A stretch of 64,000 nt of DNA, from NCBI GenBank assembly GCA_029251405.1, contig JAQXDK010000007.1:34883-98882 (forward strand), read 5' to 3'. The notes below the pieces were generated by a model. The model was not told the origin of the DNA. It worked only from the letters and a program-made list of their open reading frames with translations, and ran no database searches. The translations under genes and the position numbers were made by a program. The stretch's first letter is position 1, and the number at the start of each line of letters is the position of its first letter. This DNA is from Flavobacteriales bacterium. Lineage in GTDB: Bacteria; Bacteroidota; Bacteroidia; Flavobacteriales_D; Parvicellaceae. Of this stretch, positions 8,100 to 17,491 are shown in pieces.

Positions 8100-8935
8100 T
8101 CCTTAATATAGTCTTTAAAATCAAAATTAACATTGTTTTTAATTTGATATACAAATTCTTTAATTAATTGAGCCCATTCTTGGTCTGACTTCCTGTCGTT
8201 TAATAATTTGATATCGATTGGTTTTCCCATTATGAATTTAATAGAATTCCCTTTTTGTAAAAACATTTCATTTGGCAATAAAAACATTTCAAGATTTATT
8301 TTTATCCTTAATTTTTTTCGCCAATTTGCAATTCGATAAAACTTTCTTGAGTTTTTTCCGTCTATATAGACTGGATATATTGGAGTTTTATATTTCCTTG
8401 CTTTCCCAATAAAGGTTTTTTTCCATTCCAGATCTTTTATTATGTTTTTTTCTTTTCTTGAAACAAGTCCTGAAGGGAATATAACAATGCAATTTTCGGA
8501 CTCAAATAATTTCTCTAATCTCCTTACATTTTCTCTAGAGTTTAATCCATGCTTGTTTACAGGAATAAAATATTCATTTAAAGGTTTTATGGATGTTAAG
8601 ATATCGTTGACTAAAAACTTTATGTCTTTTCTTTGTTTTCCTAATTCTCTAATCATTGCAACGCCGTCAAGTCCCCCAAGTGGATGATTGGATACCACTA
8701 TTACATTCCCGTTTTTAGGTAAGTTATTGAATCCAATGTTTTCAGACCTGACACTTAGCGCGTCAAGACCACCTTTAATAAATTTAAAATCTTGCTTTTT
8801 TTCAAGTTTTTTTAAGATAATATTCAGGTCTTTTTCTCTAACTATCCTTTTGATTTTATTTAATATGAATCCAGGAATTATTCTAAATAAAGTGGGGCTT
8901 TTTTGTTTAATAATTTCTGATAAATCAATTTTCAT
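8096..8935 (-). CDS. PlsC-like O-acyltransferase (GlsA-like)
   Basis: A 279-residue lysophospholipid/acylglycerolphosphate acyltransferase family protein. The catalytic HX4D motif appears as NHPLGGLD near residue 83, followed by FPSGLVSRK, the family's acceptor-site block. Paired with the overlapping GNAT-type gene, it most resembles the GlsA partner that O-acylates the N-acyl amino acid to a diacylated aminolipid. It is the first gene of the reverse operon and faces the mraZ control region. A simple lysophosphatidate acyltransferase role is the alternative. Confidence 0.72.
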   Translation of the reverse strand: MKIDLSEIIKQKSPTLFRIIPGFILNKIKRIVREKDLNIILKKLEKKQDFKFIKGGLDALSVRSENIGFNNLPKNGNVIVVSNHPLGGLDGVAMIRELGKQRKDIKFLVNDILTSIKPLNEYFIPVNKHGLNSRENVRRLEKLFESENCIVIFPSGLVSRKEKNIIKDLEWKKTFIGKARKYKTPIYPVYIDGKNSRKFYRIANWRKKLRIKINLEMFLLPNEMFLQKGNSIKFIMGKPIDIKLLNDRKSDQEWAQLIKEFVYQIKNNVNFDFKDYIKE

Positions 8936-9171
8936 ATCACCCTTCTTATTTATTCTTAAAGATTATAAATGTAATAAATACATTGTGATTTTAAGTTAAT
9001 AAATAAAATAATCCCACAATTTACCACCTTATAATTTTTTAAATTAACAGATGTATTATTTAAAATATTGAAACTTTAATTTTTATATTGCGTTAAAAGT
9101 TATCCACAATTATATTATTGTGGGAAAATGTGGGTAAATATTTATTAGATTTACATTTAAAACTGAACTAA
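8936..9171. promoter_or_regulatory. Divergent control region between the aminolipid operon and the dcw operon
   Basis: A 236-bp AT-rich spacer with no gene. It holds the MraZ-type boxes and inverted repeat described separately, plus an outlying CCCACAAT at 9013-9020 that is the reverse complement of ATTGTGGG at 9117-9124. A TAGATTTA at 9146-9153 is one base off the TAnnTTTG -7 element and could serve mraZ. No exact -7 match was found for the reverse operon. Confidence 0.5.
9104..9134 (+). promoter_or_regulatory. Putative MraZ operator (GTGGG boxes and inverted repeat)
   Basis: Two GTGGG boxes at 9120-9124 and 9130-9134 are in direct orientation exactly 10 bp apart. This matches the TGGGN-N5-TGGGN repeats that MraZ binds upstream of its own gene in other bacteria. 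The first box is also the right arm of a 7-bp inverted repeat, CCACAAT (9104-9110) with ATTGTGG (9117-9123). The boxes lie about 40 bp before the mraZ start, where binding would repress the dcw promoter. Function is inferred from spacing and position. Confidence 0.65.
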
Positions 9172-9630
9172 TTGACTGGATTCATAGGGGAATATCATTG
9201 TAAGTTGGACACTAAAGGGAGGATGTTGATCCCTTCAGATGTCAAAAAACAATTAGCACCTAATAATCAGGACCAATTTGTCATTTCAAGAGGTGTTGAC
9301 GATTGTTTGTCAATGTATACCGCTTCTGAGTGGTCAGTGGTCATGAGTAAGTTAAGAAAGCTAAATAGGTTTAAATCTAAGGATAGGAAATTTGCCCGTA
9401 TGTTTCAAAAAGGCGCTACAAAGATTACTGTTGACAGTAATGGTAGACTGCTGCTTCCTAAAGGCTTGCTTAGCTGGGCGGGGGTCAAAAAAGAAATAGT
9501 CATTGTTGCAAATGTCGATTTGTGGGAAATCTGGGACAGAAAGACCTATGAAAGCATGATGAATGATGATTGGGATGAATTTGACCAGTTAGCTCACGAA
9601 GTAATGGGGGAGTCGACTGATGCTGAATGA
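9172..9630 (+). CDS. mraZ: Transcriptional regulator MraZ
   Basis: A 152-residue protein with two SpoVT/AbrB-like MraZ domains. The N-terminal FIGEYHCKLDTKGRMLIP and central ITVDSNGRLLLPKGLL carry the duplicated D.KGR.L.P core. MraZ forms rings, binds GTGGG-type repeats before its own gene and controls the dcw operon, opposing the effect of RsmH. TTG 9172 is the only start giving the usual N-terminus. It heads the dcw operon, and its 3' end overlaps rsmH by 11 nt. Confidence 0.95.
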   Translation: MTGFIGEYHCKLDTKGRMLIPSDVKKQLAPNNQDQFVISRGVDDCLSMYTASEWSVVMSKLRKLNRFKSKDRKFARMFQKGATKITVDSNGRLLLPKGLLSWAGVKKEIVIVANVDLWEIWDRKTYESMMNDDWDEFDQLAHEVMGESTDAE

Positions 9631-10531
9631 TCCCTATCACATACCCGTTTTACTAAATGCTGCAACTAGTGCCTTGATCACAGATCCTAAGGGTTTATAT
9701 GTTGATGTAACCTTTGGTGGCGGTGGGCATTCGAGAGAAATATTAAAAAACTTAACATCGGGAAAATTAATTGCTTTTGACCAAGATAATGATGCTCTTG
9801 AAAATACTATTGATGACGATCGTTTCACTTTAGTAAGACAAAACTTTAGAAATATAGAAAATGTTTTAGATGTAAGTTCTAGTAAGAATATTTCAGGTGT
9901 ATTGGCTGATTTGGGTGTTTCTTCTTATCAATTTGATCATCCAGAGAGAGGTTTCTCTTTTAGGTTCAATAACAGATTAGATATGAGAATGAATTCAGAT
10001 TCTGATTTTGATGCTTATCAATTGATTAATAATTACGATGAACAGCAGTTGCAAAAGGTATTTAGTTTGTTTGGTGATTTTAGGTTAAGTGAGTCTAGAA
10101 GATTGTCTTCAGCTATAGTTAATGCAAGGTTGATTAACAGTCTTGAAACTACATTTCAATTAGCTTCATTAGTAGAGCCACTAGTGCCGGTTAAAATTAG
10201 AAATCAATTTCTGGCAAGAGTTTTTCAGTCCATAAGAATTGAAGTTAATCAGGAGCTGAGTGCTCTTTCGGAATTCCTTGATCAGTTGCCTAAAGTGCTT
10301 CAGAAAAATGGGGTGGTTTGCATTATCACTTACCATTCACTTGAGGACAGATTAGTAAAAAACTTTTTTAAAAGCGGTAATTGTGATGGTGTTCTAGAGA
10401 AAGATTTTTATGGAAATTTTACTAAACCTTTTACACAGTTACACAGAAAGCCTGTGACTCCTGATGAAGCAGAGATTAAGTTAAATCCAAGAGCAAGGAG
10501 TGCGAAATTAAGAATTGCTGTAAAAAACTAA
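9620..10531 (+). CDS. rsmH: 16S rRNA (cytosine1402-N4)-methyltransferase RsmH
   Basis: A 303-residue protein with the RsmH N-terminus (YHIPVLL) and SAM-binding loop DVTFGGGGHS at about residues 29-38. Also present are ADLGVSSYQ, the RGFSF block and the C-terminal NPRARSAKLR. It methylates C1402 of 16S rRNA in the decoding centre. As usual it is second in the dcw cluster, overlapping mraZ. Nothing is missing compared with the family. Confidence 0.96.
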   Translation: MLNDPYHIPVLLNAATSALITDPKGLYVDVTFGGGGHSREILKNLTSGKLIAFDQDNDALENTIDDDRFTLVRQNFRNIENVLDVSSSKNISGVLADLGVSSYQFDHPERGFSFRFNNRLDMRMNSDSDFDAYQLINNYDEQQLQKVFSLFGDFRLSESRRLSSAIVNARLINSLETTFQLASLVEPLVPVKIRNQFLARVFQSIRIEVNQELSALSEFLDQLPKVLQKNGVVCIITYHSLEDRLVKNFFKSGNCDGVLEKDFYGNFTKPFTQLHRKPVTPDEAEIKLNPRARSAKLRIAVKN

Positions 10532-10532
10532 T

Positions 10533-10856
10533 ATGTCAATTTTTAAAGAAATATTTTCTGGTGACTTGTTTAAGAAAGGTTTGGTAATAAACAATACCCC
10601 GTTTTTAGCATACATAACTTTTTTGATGGTTCTATATGTAGGGTATGGTTATCATGTCGACAGAGTAGTGATGGATATTTCCAAAGAGAGTAAGAAACGT
10701 GAAAAGCTTTATTCCGAAAGACAATCTGTCTTAGAGCTTTATGATAAGGAAAGTTTGCAAAGTAAAGTAGTTAAAGAAACTGAGAAATGGGGTTTATATG
10801 AGTCGATTGATCCGCCATTAGTAATAAGGAGTAAAACTTTTGAGAATGAAAAGTAA
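10533..10856 (+). CDS. ftsL: FtsL-like divisome protein
   Basis: A 107-residue protein with a short cytoplasmic N-terminus, one transmembrane helix at about residues 24-42, and a periplasmic helix rich in K/E/S with coiled-coil character ending in a WGLYES block. This is the topology of the FtsL subunit of the FtsQLB complex. Sequence similarity to FtsL of other phyla is low, so the call rests on size, topology and position between rsmH and ftsI. Its end overlaps the ftsI start. Confidence 0.8.
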   Translation: MSIFKEIFSGDLFKKGLVINNTPFLAYITFLMVLYVGYGYHVDRVVMDISKESKKREKLYSERQSVLELYDKESLQSKVVKETEKWGLYESIDPPLVIRSKTFENEK

Positions 10857-12939
10857 GGAATCCCTTGTTAGGTTATATATCGTCTATTTTTTGGTTTTAC
10901 TTCTTGGTGCGGGGATCATTAGTCAGATTTTCTATCTACAAATATTCAAGGGTGAGCAACTGAAATTAGATGCTAATAAGCAAATTTTTGTATCTCGAAA
11001 AGTTGTTGCTCCTAGAGGGAATATTTATGCTGCAAATGAGCAAAAGACATCTTTAGCCTTGTCAGTTCCAAGGTATAAAGTTTTTGTGGATTTAGTTACG
11101 ATAAATGAAGTAAAGTTTAGGGAAAACATAAAAGACCTTTCTGACTCACTCTCTTTATTAATTGGTAAAAGATCCTCTAAAGATTGGAGAAGCCTACTTG
11201 AAAAACAAAGGAAAGATAGCAACAGATATTTATACATAGCTAAAGGTTTACGAAACAATCAGATAGAAAGATTGAAGAAATTTCCAATTTTCAACCTTGG
11301 GAAATATAAAGGAGGCTGTATTGTTTTAAAATCTAACCAAAGAGTAAAGCCCTATGGGATGCTTGCCAATAGAACCGTTGGTTATGCTGTCGAAAATCAA
11401 GGTAAGAAAGCAATTTTAGTGGGGCTAGAGGGAGCTTTTAACGACTATTTAAAAGGACAAAATGGTCAAATGTTGATGGAAAAGATAAGAGGTAACGAAT
11501 GGAAACCTGTAGATGATAATCTGTCCATAGAGCCTATTCCGGGAAGTGATATTTATACTTCAATTGATGTAAATATTCAAGACGTAGCTGAGGAAGCACT
11601 TCTAAAGCAGTTAAAAGATCAAAAAGCAAAAAAGGGGTGTGCTGTTCTTATGGAGGTGAAAACAGGATTCGTAAAAGCTATTGCTAATCTTTCTTATGAC
11701 TCAAAATCAGATTCTTATTTTGAAGCTCAAAACCATGCTGTAGGATTAGCTTCAGAACCTGGATCTACCTTTAAATTGGCTTCCCTTCTAGTCGCCTTAG
11801 AACAAGGAAAGGTAAAGATTACTGACTCAGTAGATATGACCGGTAAATATGAATTTTATGACAATTATTTAACTGACGGTGGTAAAGTCTACGGAAAAAA
11901 TACAATAAAAAGTGCTTTCGAGAAATCATCTAACGTTATCAGTCAAATAATTTTTGATAATTATAAAGATGCTCCTCAAGAATTTATTGATGGGCTAAAG
12001 CAAATAGGGATTCATCAAAAATTAGGTCTTGATATTTTAGGAGAAGGTTTGCCTTTAATAAAGGAAGCTTCGGATCCTACATTTACAGGAATTACACTTC
12101 CCTGGATGTCAATTGGTTACGAGTTGAAAATGACACCACTTCAAACCTTAGCACTTTATAATGCAGTAGCCAATAATGGTGTTTTTTTAAAGCCGCAATT
12201 TGTACAATACATCAAAAATGGTAGTAAAATTCAAAAAGAATTTGAACCGAAAATTTTGAATACTTCAATCTGTTCTAAATCTACTTTAGAAGACTTGAAA
12301 ATCATGCTTGAAGGAGTTGTGGAACGAGGAACTGCTAAAAATATTAAAGCAAGAGGTTTTAAAATTGCAGGTAAAACAGGTACTTCTAAAATTGCTATAG
12401 GTTCTAAAGGTTATGGAAAGCAGTATCAGGCTTCTTTTTGTGGTTATTTTCCGTCTAAAGACCCTATTTACAGTTGTATTGTAGTAGTTCAGGGCCCAAC
12501 TAAAAATATTTTTGGTTCTGTAGTTTCAGGAACTGTATTTAAAGAAATAGCCGACAAGGTATATGCTCAAGAGTTTAAAAAAGAAAATGATATTAAAAAT
12601 GATTCTTTAAATCATTTTCCATATTCTAGAAACGGAGACAAAGAAGCTTTTTTAATTGCCTCCAAGACTATGGGCATTCCAGTTAATGATCAGTCCAATC
12701 CATCTTCAAATTTAATTTCTACTAGAACAGGTAACGAAGCAATTAAGTTATATCACAAAAAAACTCAAAAAGGATTAGTTCCCGATGTAGTTGGGATGGG
12801 TCTTATTGATGCAATTTATGTGTTAGAAAAATTTGGATTATTAGTTCAACCTGTGGGGTCAGGTATTGTAAGGAAGCAGTCAATTAAGGCTGGGTATAGA
12901 ATTAACAAGGGTCAAAAAATAATATTACAACTGGGATGA
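10846..12939 (+). CDS. ftsI: Penicillin-binding protein FtsI (PBP3) with PASTA domain
   Basis: A class B PBP of about 697 residues from ATG 10846; an in-frame TTG at 10840 is an alternative. It has an N-terminal membrane anchor, a PBP dimerisation domain, then a transpeptidase domain with SxxK as STFK (Ser near residue 307), SSN, and KTGT near residue 510. The last ~60 residues form one PASTA domain (LVPDVVGMGLIDAI onward), common in Bacteroidota FtsI. It cross-links septal peptidoglycan with FtsW. It overlaps ftsL at its start and murE at its end (ATGA). Confidence 0.95.
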   Translation: MKSKESLVRLYIVYFLVLLLGAGIISQIFYLQIFKGEQLKLDANKQIFVSRKVVAPRGNIYAANEQKTSLALSVPRYKVFVDLVTINEVKFRENIKDLSDSLSLLIGKRSSKDWRSLLEKQRKDSNRYLYIAKGLRNNQIERLKKFPIFNLGKYKGGCIVLKSNQRVKPYGMLANRTVGYAVENQGKKAILVGLEGAFNDYLKGQNGQMLMEKIRGNEWKPVDDNLSIEPIPGSDIYTSIDVNIQDVAEEALLKQLKDQKAKKGCAVLMEVKTGFVKAIANLSYDSKSDSYFEAQNHAVGLASEPGSTFKLASLLVALEQGKVKITDSVDMTGKYEFYDNYLTDGGKVYGKNTIKSAFEKSSNVISQIIFDNYKDAPQEFIDGLKQIGIHQKLGLDILGEGLPLIKEASDPTFTGITLPWMSIGYELKMTPLQTLALYNAVANNGVFLKPQFVQYIKNGSKIQKEFEPKILNTSICSKSTLEDLKIMLEGVVERGTAKNIKARGFKIAGKTGTSKIAIGSKGYGKQYQASFCGYFPSKDPIYSCIVVVQGPTKNIFGSVVSGTVFKEIADKVYAQEFKKENDIKNDSLNHFPYSRNGDKEAFLIASKTMGIPVNDQSNPSSNLISTRTGNEAIKLYHKKTQKGLVPDVVGMGLIDAIYVLEKFGLLVQPVGSGIVRKQSIKAGYRINKGQKIILQLG

Positions 12940-14399
12940 AATTACTTAAGGATATAATCTACGGTATAAGAATTGAGGAGGTAAAGGGTAATACCAATGT
13001 TGCAGTTGAAAATGTTTCTTTTGATACAAGAGAAGTTCAAAATCTATCATTATTTGTTGCTATAAAAGGTACAAATACCGATGGTCATAATTTCATAAAT
13101 AAAGCTGAGGAATCAGGTGCTTGTGCAATAGTATGTCAAGAATTACCAAAAATTTTAAAGGATGAAATTACTTACATTAAAGTATCTAATAGTGCAGAGT
13201 CCCTGGGTATAATTGCTTCAAATTTTTATGATAATCCCTCAGATAAGCTAAAGTTAATTGGTATAACGGGCACTAACGGTAAAACAACATGTGCCACATT
13301 GCTTTACGACCTCTACAGGTTAATGGGGTTTAAGACGGGTTTAATTTCAACGGTAAATATTAAAATTTCCCATAAAACATATCCTTCAACTCATACTACA
13401 CCTAATGCTGTTAAGTTAAATGAACTCCTTAGTGAAATGGTAGATCAAGGATGTACGCATGTCTTTATGGAGGTTAGTTCACATGCTTTAGATCAAAAAA
13501 GAGTTGCAGGTATTTCATTTGATATAGCAGCTTTTACAAATATTTCAAGAGATCATATGGACTATCATCCTACAATAGATCATTATATAGGTTGTAAGAA
13601 AATGCTTTTTAATTCTTTAAAAAAAGATGCATTTGCAATTATTAACAGAGATGATCCCTATGGCATTGAAATGGCTAGAGAAATTAAAGCCAAATCCATT
13701 TATTACGGGTTGAGGGAAGAAGTTGATTTTTTAGGTAAGGTTATTGAAAATAATATTTCTGGACTTTCTGTCGAAATCGACGGTATGGAGATGACTTCTA
13801 GATTGATAGGTGAGTTTAACGCCTATAATTTACTAGTAGTTTATAGTGTTGCAAGAAAACTGGGGGAGGAAGCACTTACTATACTAACTGTGTTGAGTAA
13901 TTTAAAAGCTCCCGATGGAAGGTTCGAATACATTATTTCACCTAATAAAGTAACGGCAATTATTGATTACGCTCACACTCCAGATGCGTTAGAAAACATA
14001 TTAAAAACTCTTGTTGGTCTTAGAAGTAGTAATCAAAAAATATTAACTGTTTTCGGCTGTGGTGGTGACAGAGACAAGGGTAAAAGACCTTTAATGGGAG
14101 ATATTTCTTCCTTATACAGCGATCACATATTTATAACATCTGATAATCCAAGATCTGAAGATCCTAGTACCATCATTGAAGAAATACGTACTGGAATTAG
14201 AAATGAGAAAAATAAAAAAGTCACAGTTGTTTTAGACAGAAGACAAGCAATTGATCAAGCTTGCAAGATTGCTAAATCTGGAGACATTATTCTTATAGCC
14301 GGTAAAGGCCATGAAAAGTATCAAATCATTGGATCGGAAAAAATTCATTTTGATGACTTAGAAGAAACCATAAAAATATTTAAAAAAATAAAGAAGTAA
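12936..14399 (+). CDS. murE: UDP-MurNAc-tripeptide ligase MurE (meso-DAP adding)
   Basis: A 487-residue Mur ligase. The ATP loop [10 protein letters not shown] starts at about residue 109; the UDP-substrate segment THTTPNA and [10 protein letters not shown] follow. The motif DNPRSEDP begins at residue 403. DNPR is the known signature for meso-diaminopimelate as added amino acid, so the peptidoglycan is predicted to be DAP-type. It acts in the cytoplasm between MurD and MurF; murF is not in this cluster. It overlaps ftsI by 4 nt and mraY by 1 nt. Confidence 0.96.
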   Translation: MKLLKDIIYGIRIEEVKGNTNVAVENVSFDTREVQNLSLFVAIKGTNTDGHNFINKAEESGACAIVCQELPKILKDEITYIKVSNSAESLGIIASNFYDNPSDKLKLIGITGTNGKTTCATLLYDLYRLMGFKTGLISTVNIKISHKTYPSTHTTPNAVKLNELLSEMVDQGCTHVFMEVSSHALDQKRVAGISFDIAAFTNISRDHMDYHPTIDHYIGCKKMLFNSLKKDAFAIINRDDPYGIEMAREIKAKSIYYGLREEVDFLGKVIENNISGLSVEIDGMEMTSRLIGEFNAYNLLVVYSVARKLGEEALTILTVLSNLKAPDGRFEYIISPNKVTAIIDYAHTPDALENILKTLVGLRSSNQKILTVFGCGGDRDKGKRPLMGDISSLYSDHIFITSDNPRSEDPSTIIEEIRTGIRNEKNKKVTVVLDRRQAIDQACKIAKSGDIILIAGKGHEKYQIIGSEKIHFDDLEETIKIFKKIKK

Positions 14400-15637
14400 T
14401 GCTATATCACTTTTTCAATTATATAAATAAACACGTTGATTTTCCAGGTTCTGGATTGTTTGATTTTATATCCTTTAGAGCTGGGATGGCAGTTATTACA
14501 TCCTTGGTAATCACCTTGATTTTTGGAGCAAAACTTATTGATTTTTTACATAGAAAACAGGTTGGGGAGTCTATTCGCGACCTGGGATTAGATGGACAGA
14601 TGGAAAAAACAGGAACACCAACTATGGGCGGTGTTATTATAATAGCTGGAATAATAATTCCGACTATACTTTTCGCAAACCTGAATAATATCTACATACA
14701 GCTAATGTTAATTGCCACAATTTGGCTGGGTTTAATTGGCTTTATTGATGATTACATAAAAGTATTTAAGAAAAATAAAAAAGGTTTAGCTGGAAAGTTT
14801 AAAGTTATTGGCCAAATTGGAGTTGGTATTATAGTTGGGGTCTCCATGTATTGGAGTGAATCTGTAACTATAAAGTCTAAAAACTTTAACAATACTGAAA
14901 TTGCAATTAGTGCTGAAGGTGAAAAAGAAAATTTTGAATTTACTTGGGAAGAGACAAAGTCTCTGAAAACCACTATACCTTTTGTTAAAAATAACGAGTT
15001 CGACTATTCTTGGCTTATTACTTGGATAAGTCCGTCTCTTAAGAAGTATTCATGGATTGTTTTTATTCCAATAATTGTCATAATTGTCATCTCTGTCTCA
15101 AATGGTGCAAATATTACAGATGGATTAGACGGTTTGGCAACAGGTACAAGTGCTATTATTGGTATTACTCTAGCAATTTTCGCTTACTTGTCTGGGAATT
15201 TAGTCTTCTCAGATTACCTAAACATACTCTACATACCCAACTCATCTGAGCTGGTAATTTTTATTAGTTCGTTTGTTGGAGCTTGTATTGGCTTTCTGTG
15301 GTACAATTCTTACCCAGCAAAAGTTTTCATGGGAGATACAGGAAGTTTAGCACTCGGAGGAATAATAGCCGTCTTTGCAATTGCTATTAGAAAAGAGTTG
15401 TTGATACCAATTTTTTGTGGTGTTTTTTTAATTGAAAATTTGAGTGTTATACTTCAAGTTTCCTACTTCAAGTTTACCAAAAGAAAATATGGTGAGGGTA
15501 GAAGAATTTTCCTAATGTCTCCCATACACCATCATTACCAAAAAAAGGGAATTCACGAGGCTAAAATAGTTGCTCGTTTTTGGATTATTGGAATTCTATT
15601 AGCTGTTTTATCTATTGTAACTCTAAAATTAAGGTGA
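14399..15637 (+). CDS. mraY: Phospho-MurNAc-pentapeptide transferase MraY
   Basis: A 412-residue polytopic membrane enzyme that makes lipid I from UDP-MurNAc-pentapeptide and undecaprenyl phosphate. Conserved blocks include [28 protein letters not shown], the tract around [12 protein letters not shown] and [13 protein letters not shown] hydrophilic insert of about 60 residues (about 155-210) between transmembrane segments makes it longer than the ~360-residue proteobacterial form; such an insert is usual in Bacteroidota. Its stop overlaps the murD GTG start as GTGA. Confidence 0.96.
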   Translation: MLYHFFNYINKHVDFPGSGLFDFISFRAGMAVITSLVITLIFGAKLIDFLHRKQVGESIRDLGLDGQMEKTGTPTMGGVIIIAGIIIPTILFANLNNIYIQLMLIATIWLGLIGFIDDYIKVFKKNKKGLAGKFKVIGQIGVGIIVGVSMYWSESVTIKSKNFNNTEIAISAEGEKENFEFTWEETKSLKTTIPFVKNNEFDYSWLITWISPSLKKYSWIVFIPIIVIIVISVSNGANITDGLDGLATGTSAIIGITLAIFAYLSGNLVFSDYLNILYIPNSSELVIFISSFVGACIGFLWYNSYPAKVFMGDTGSLALGGIIAVFAIAIRKELLIPIFCGVFLIENLSVILQVSYFKFTKRKYGEGRRIFLMSPIHHHYQKKGIHEAKIVARFWIIGILLAVLSIVTLKLR

Positions 15638-16986
15638 TAAATAATTTAAAAAATATCACTGTTTTAGGCGCTGGAAAAAGTGGAGTTGGAGCTGCTGTAT
15701 TAGCGAAGAAAAAAAACATAGAAGTCTTATTATTTAATGACAACCAAATTACATCGTCAACTAAAGAACTTTTAAGTGAATATAACGTCAAATGGATTGA
15801 GAAAAATTATAACAATACCAAAGCTTTAAATAACGAATTATTAGTCACAAGTCCTGGGATTGATGATAAGCATCCAATGGTAGAGTATTATATCAAAAAT
15901 TCAAAACCAGTTATAAGTGAAATAGAGTTTGCAAGTTATTTCTGTGATGCTAAGAAAATATGTGTCACAGGAACCAACGGGAAAACTACTACCACACTTA
16001 TGGTCACTTATATTCTTAAAAATGCTGGATTAAAAGTTAAAGCAGTAGGTAATATAGGAGAGAGCTATGCGCTCTCTGTAGCATTAGAAAAATTTGATTT
16101 TTATGTTATAGAGTTAAGCAGTTTTCAACTAGATAGAATGTTTGATTTCAAGGCAGATATTGCAATTATTTTAAACATTTCTCCAGATCATCTAGATAGA
16201 TATAAGGGAGATTTTTCAAAATATTCCAAAAGTAAATTTAGAATTAATCAAAACATGAAGACTAATGATCATCTCGTGTACAACTACGACGATCAAGTAA
16301 TATCTGATTGGGTTACATCAAAAAATAAAAAATCACACCAATTCCATCCAGTGTCAATTACCAAACAATTAGTAACTGGTTCTTGGGTTGAAGAAAATCA
16401 AATTAACATCAATATAAACAACAAAAAAACAACAATTATGTCCATACACCAACTGGCCAAGCAAGGCAAACACAATTTATTTAATTCAATGGCTGCAGGA
16501 GTTGCAGCTAGAGTTTTAGATATAAGAAAAGAAATAATTCGAGACAGTTTATCAGATTTTCAAAATATTGAACATCGATTAGAAGATGTAGCGAAAATCC
16601 ATGGAATTAATTTTATAAACGACTCCAAAGCAACTAATGTAAATTCAACATGGTATGCCTTGGAAAGTATGCAGCAACCTACTATATGGATTGTTGGTGG
16701 AGTAGATAAAGGAAATGATTATTCTGTTTTAGAGGGCTTGGTAAAGCAAAAAGTTCTTGGAATTGTTTGTCTAGGAAAAGACAATTCAAAAATTAAAGAA
16801 ACCTTTGGTTCAATTGTAGAATCTTTTTTTGAAGCTAATAGTGCAGAACAAGCTGTTCAAATAAGCTATAGAATTGCTAAAAAAGGTTACAATGTTTTGT
16901 TGTCTCCTGCATGTGCAAGTTTTGATTTATTTAAGAGTTATGAGGATAGAGGCCATCAATTTAAAAGTGCCGTAAGATCATTATAA
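15634..16986 (+). CDS. murD: UDP-MurNAc-L-alanine:D-glutamate ligase MurD
   Basis: A 450-residue Mur ligase starting at GTG 15634, which overlaps the mraY stop (GTGA). The next residues, [13 protein letters not shown], form the N-terminal UDP-binding Rossmann loop. The ATP loop GTNGKTTT starts at residue 113. The C-terminal domain (about 310-450) has HRLED, NDSKATN and SPACASFD, which bind D-glutamate and nucleotide. A start further upstream would lie within mraY and is not needed. It is followed 9 nt later by a stand-alone copy of its own C-terminal domain. Confidence 0.96.
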   Translation: MINNLKNITVLGAGKSGVGAAVLAKKKNIEVLLFNDNQITSSTKELLSEYNVKWIEKNYNNTKALNNELLVTSPGIDDKHPMVEYYIKNSKPVISEIEFASYFCDAKKICVTGTNGKTTTTLMVTYILKNAGLKVKAVGNIGESYALSVALEKFDFYVIELSSFQLDRMFDFKADIAIILNISPDHLDRYKGDFSKYSKSKFRINQNMKTNDHLVYNYDDQVISDWVTSKNKKSHQFHPVSITKQLVTGSWVEENQINININNKKTTIMSIHQLAKQGKHNLFNSMAAGVAARVLDIRKEIIRDSLSDFQNIEHRLEDVAKIHGINFINDSKATNVNSTWYALESMQQPTIWIVGGVDKGNDYSVLEGLVKQKVLGIVCLGKDNSKIKETFGSIVESFFEANSAEQAVQISYRIAKKGYNVLLSPACASFDLFKSYEDRGHQFKSAVRSL

Positions 16987-16995
16987 ATTCAAAAA

Positions 16996-17481
16996 ATGAA
17001 ACTAGTCCAAAAGACCTCACTGAAAAACCAACTGTTAGAAAGTAGAAAAAAATCATTAGATGCTATATTTTCTATTGAGCATCGTTTGGAGTTTTTTTCA
17101 AAATTAAATGGGAAGTTGTGGATCAATGACTCCAAATCTACTGATGTTGAAGCAACGGCATTCTCATTAGAAAAGATCGATGGTCCTGTAATTTGGATTG
17201 TTGGTCAAACCAAATATGAAAGAGATTTAGATGTCATTTATGACTTAGTTATTTCTAAAGTTGAGGAAATCATTTATTATGGACAGCATGAAACGAATCT
17301 GAAATATAAGTTTGGTTCTAAGGTTAAGTATACCCAAATATCAGATATTAAGAGTGCTGTAAATATGGCAATGCTGAATGAAACACAAAATCTTACTGTT
17401 CTCTTCTCTCCAGCATGTTCAAGTTTTCCAACTCATGAGAATTATAAATTGAGAGGAGATTATTTTAAATCTCTAATATAA
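16996..17481 (+). CDS. Stand-alone MurD C-terminal-domain paralogue, function unknown
   Basis: A 161-residue intact ORF that aligns by eye with only the glutamate-ligase domain of the adjacent MurD. HRLEFFSKLNGKLWINDSKST matches HRLED...INDSKAT, GPVIWIVGQ matches QPTIWIVGG, and SPACSSF...RGDYFKS matches SPACASF...RGHQFKS. The UDP-binding and ATP-loop domains are absent, replaced by a ~27-residue Lys/Ser-rich leader. Where MurD has the DLFKSY segment after SPACAS, this protein has PTHENY. Divergence is broad, yet the frame is open and the core residues are kept, arguing against a decaying fragment. It lies between murD and ftsW. A regulatory, MurD-binding or structural role is possible. Confidence 0.75.
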   Translation: MKLVQKTSLKNQLLESRKKSLDAIFSIEHRLEFFSKLNGKLWINDSKSTDVEATAFSLEKIDGPVIWIVGQTKYERDLDVIYDLVISKVEEIIYYGQHETNLKYKFGSKVKYTQISDIKSAVNMAMLNETQNLTVLFSPACSSFPTHENYKLRGDYFKSLI

Positions 17482-17491
17482 GAGCTGATAA

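Noticed and set aside
8442..8999. Plus-strand ORFs opposite the PlsC-like gene
   Set aside because: They are antisense shadows of a well-supported acyltransferase and show no family motif.
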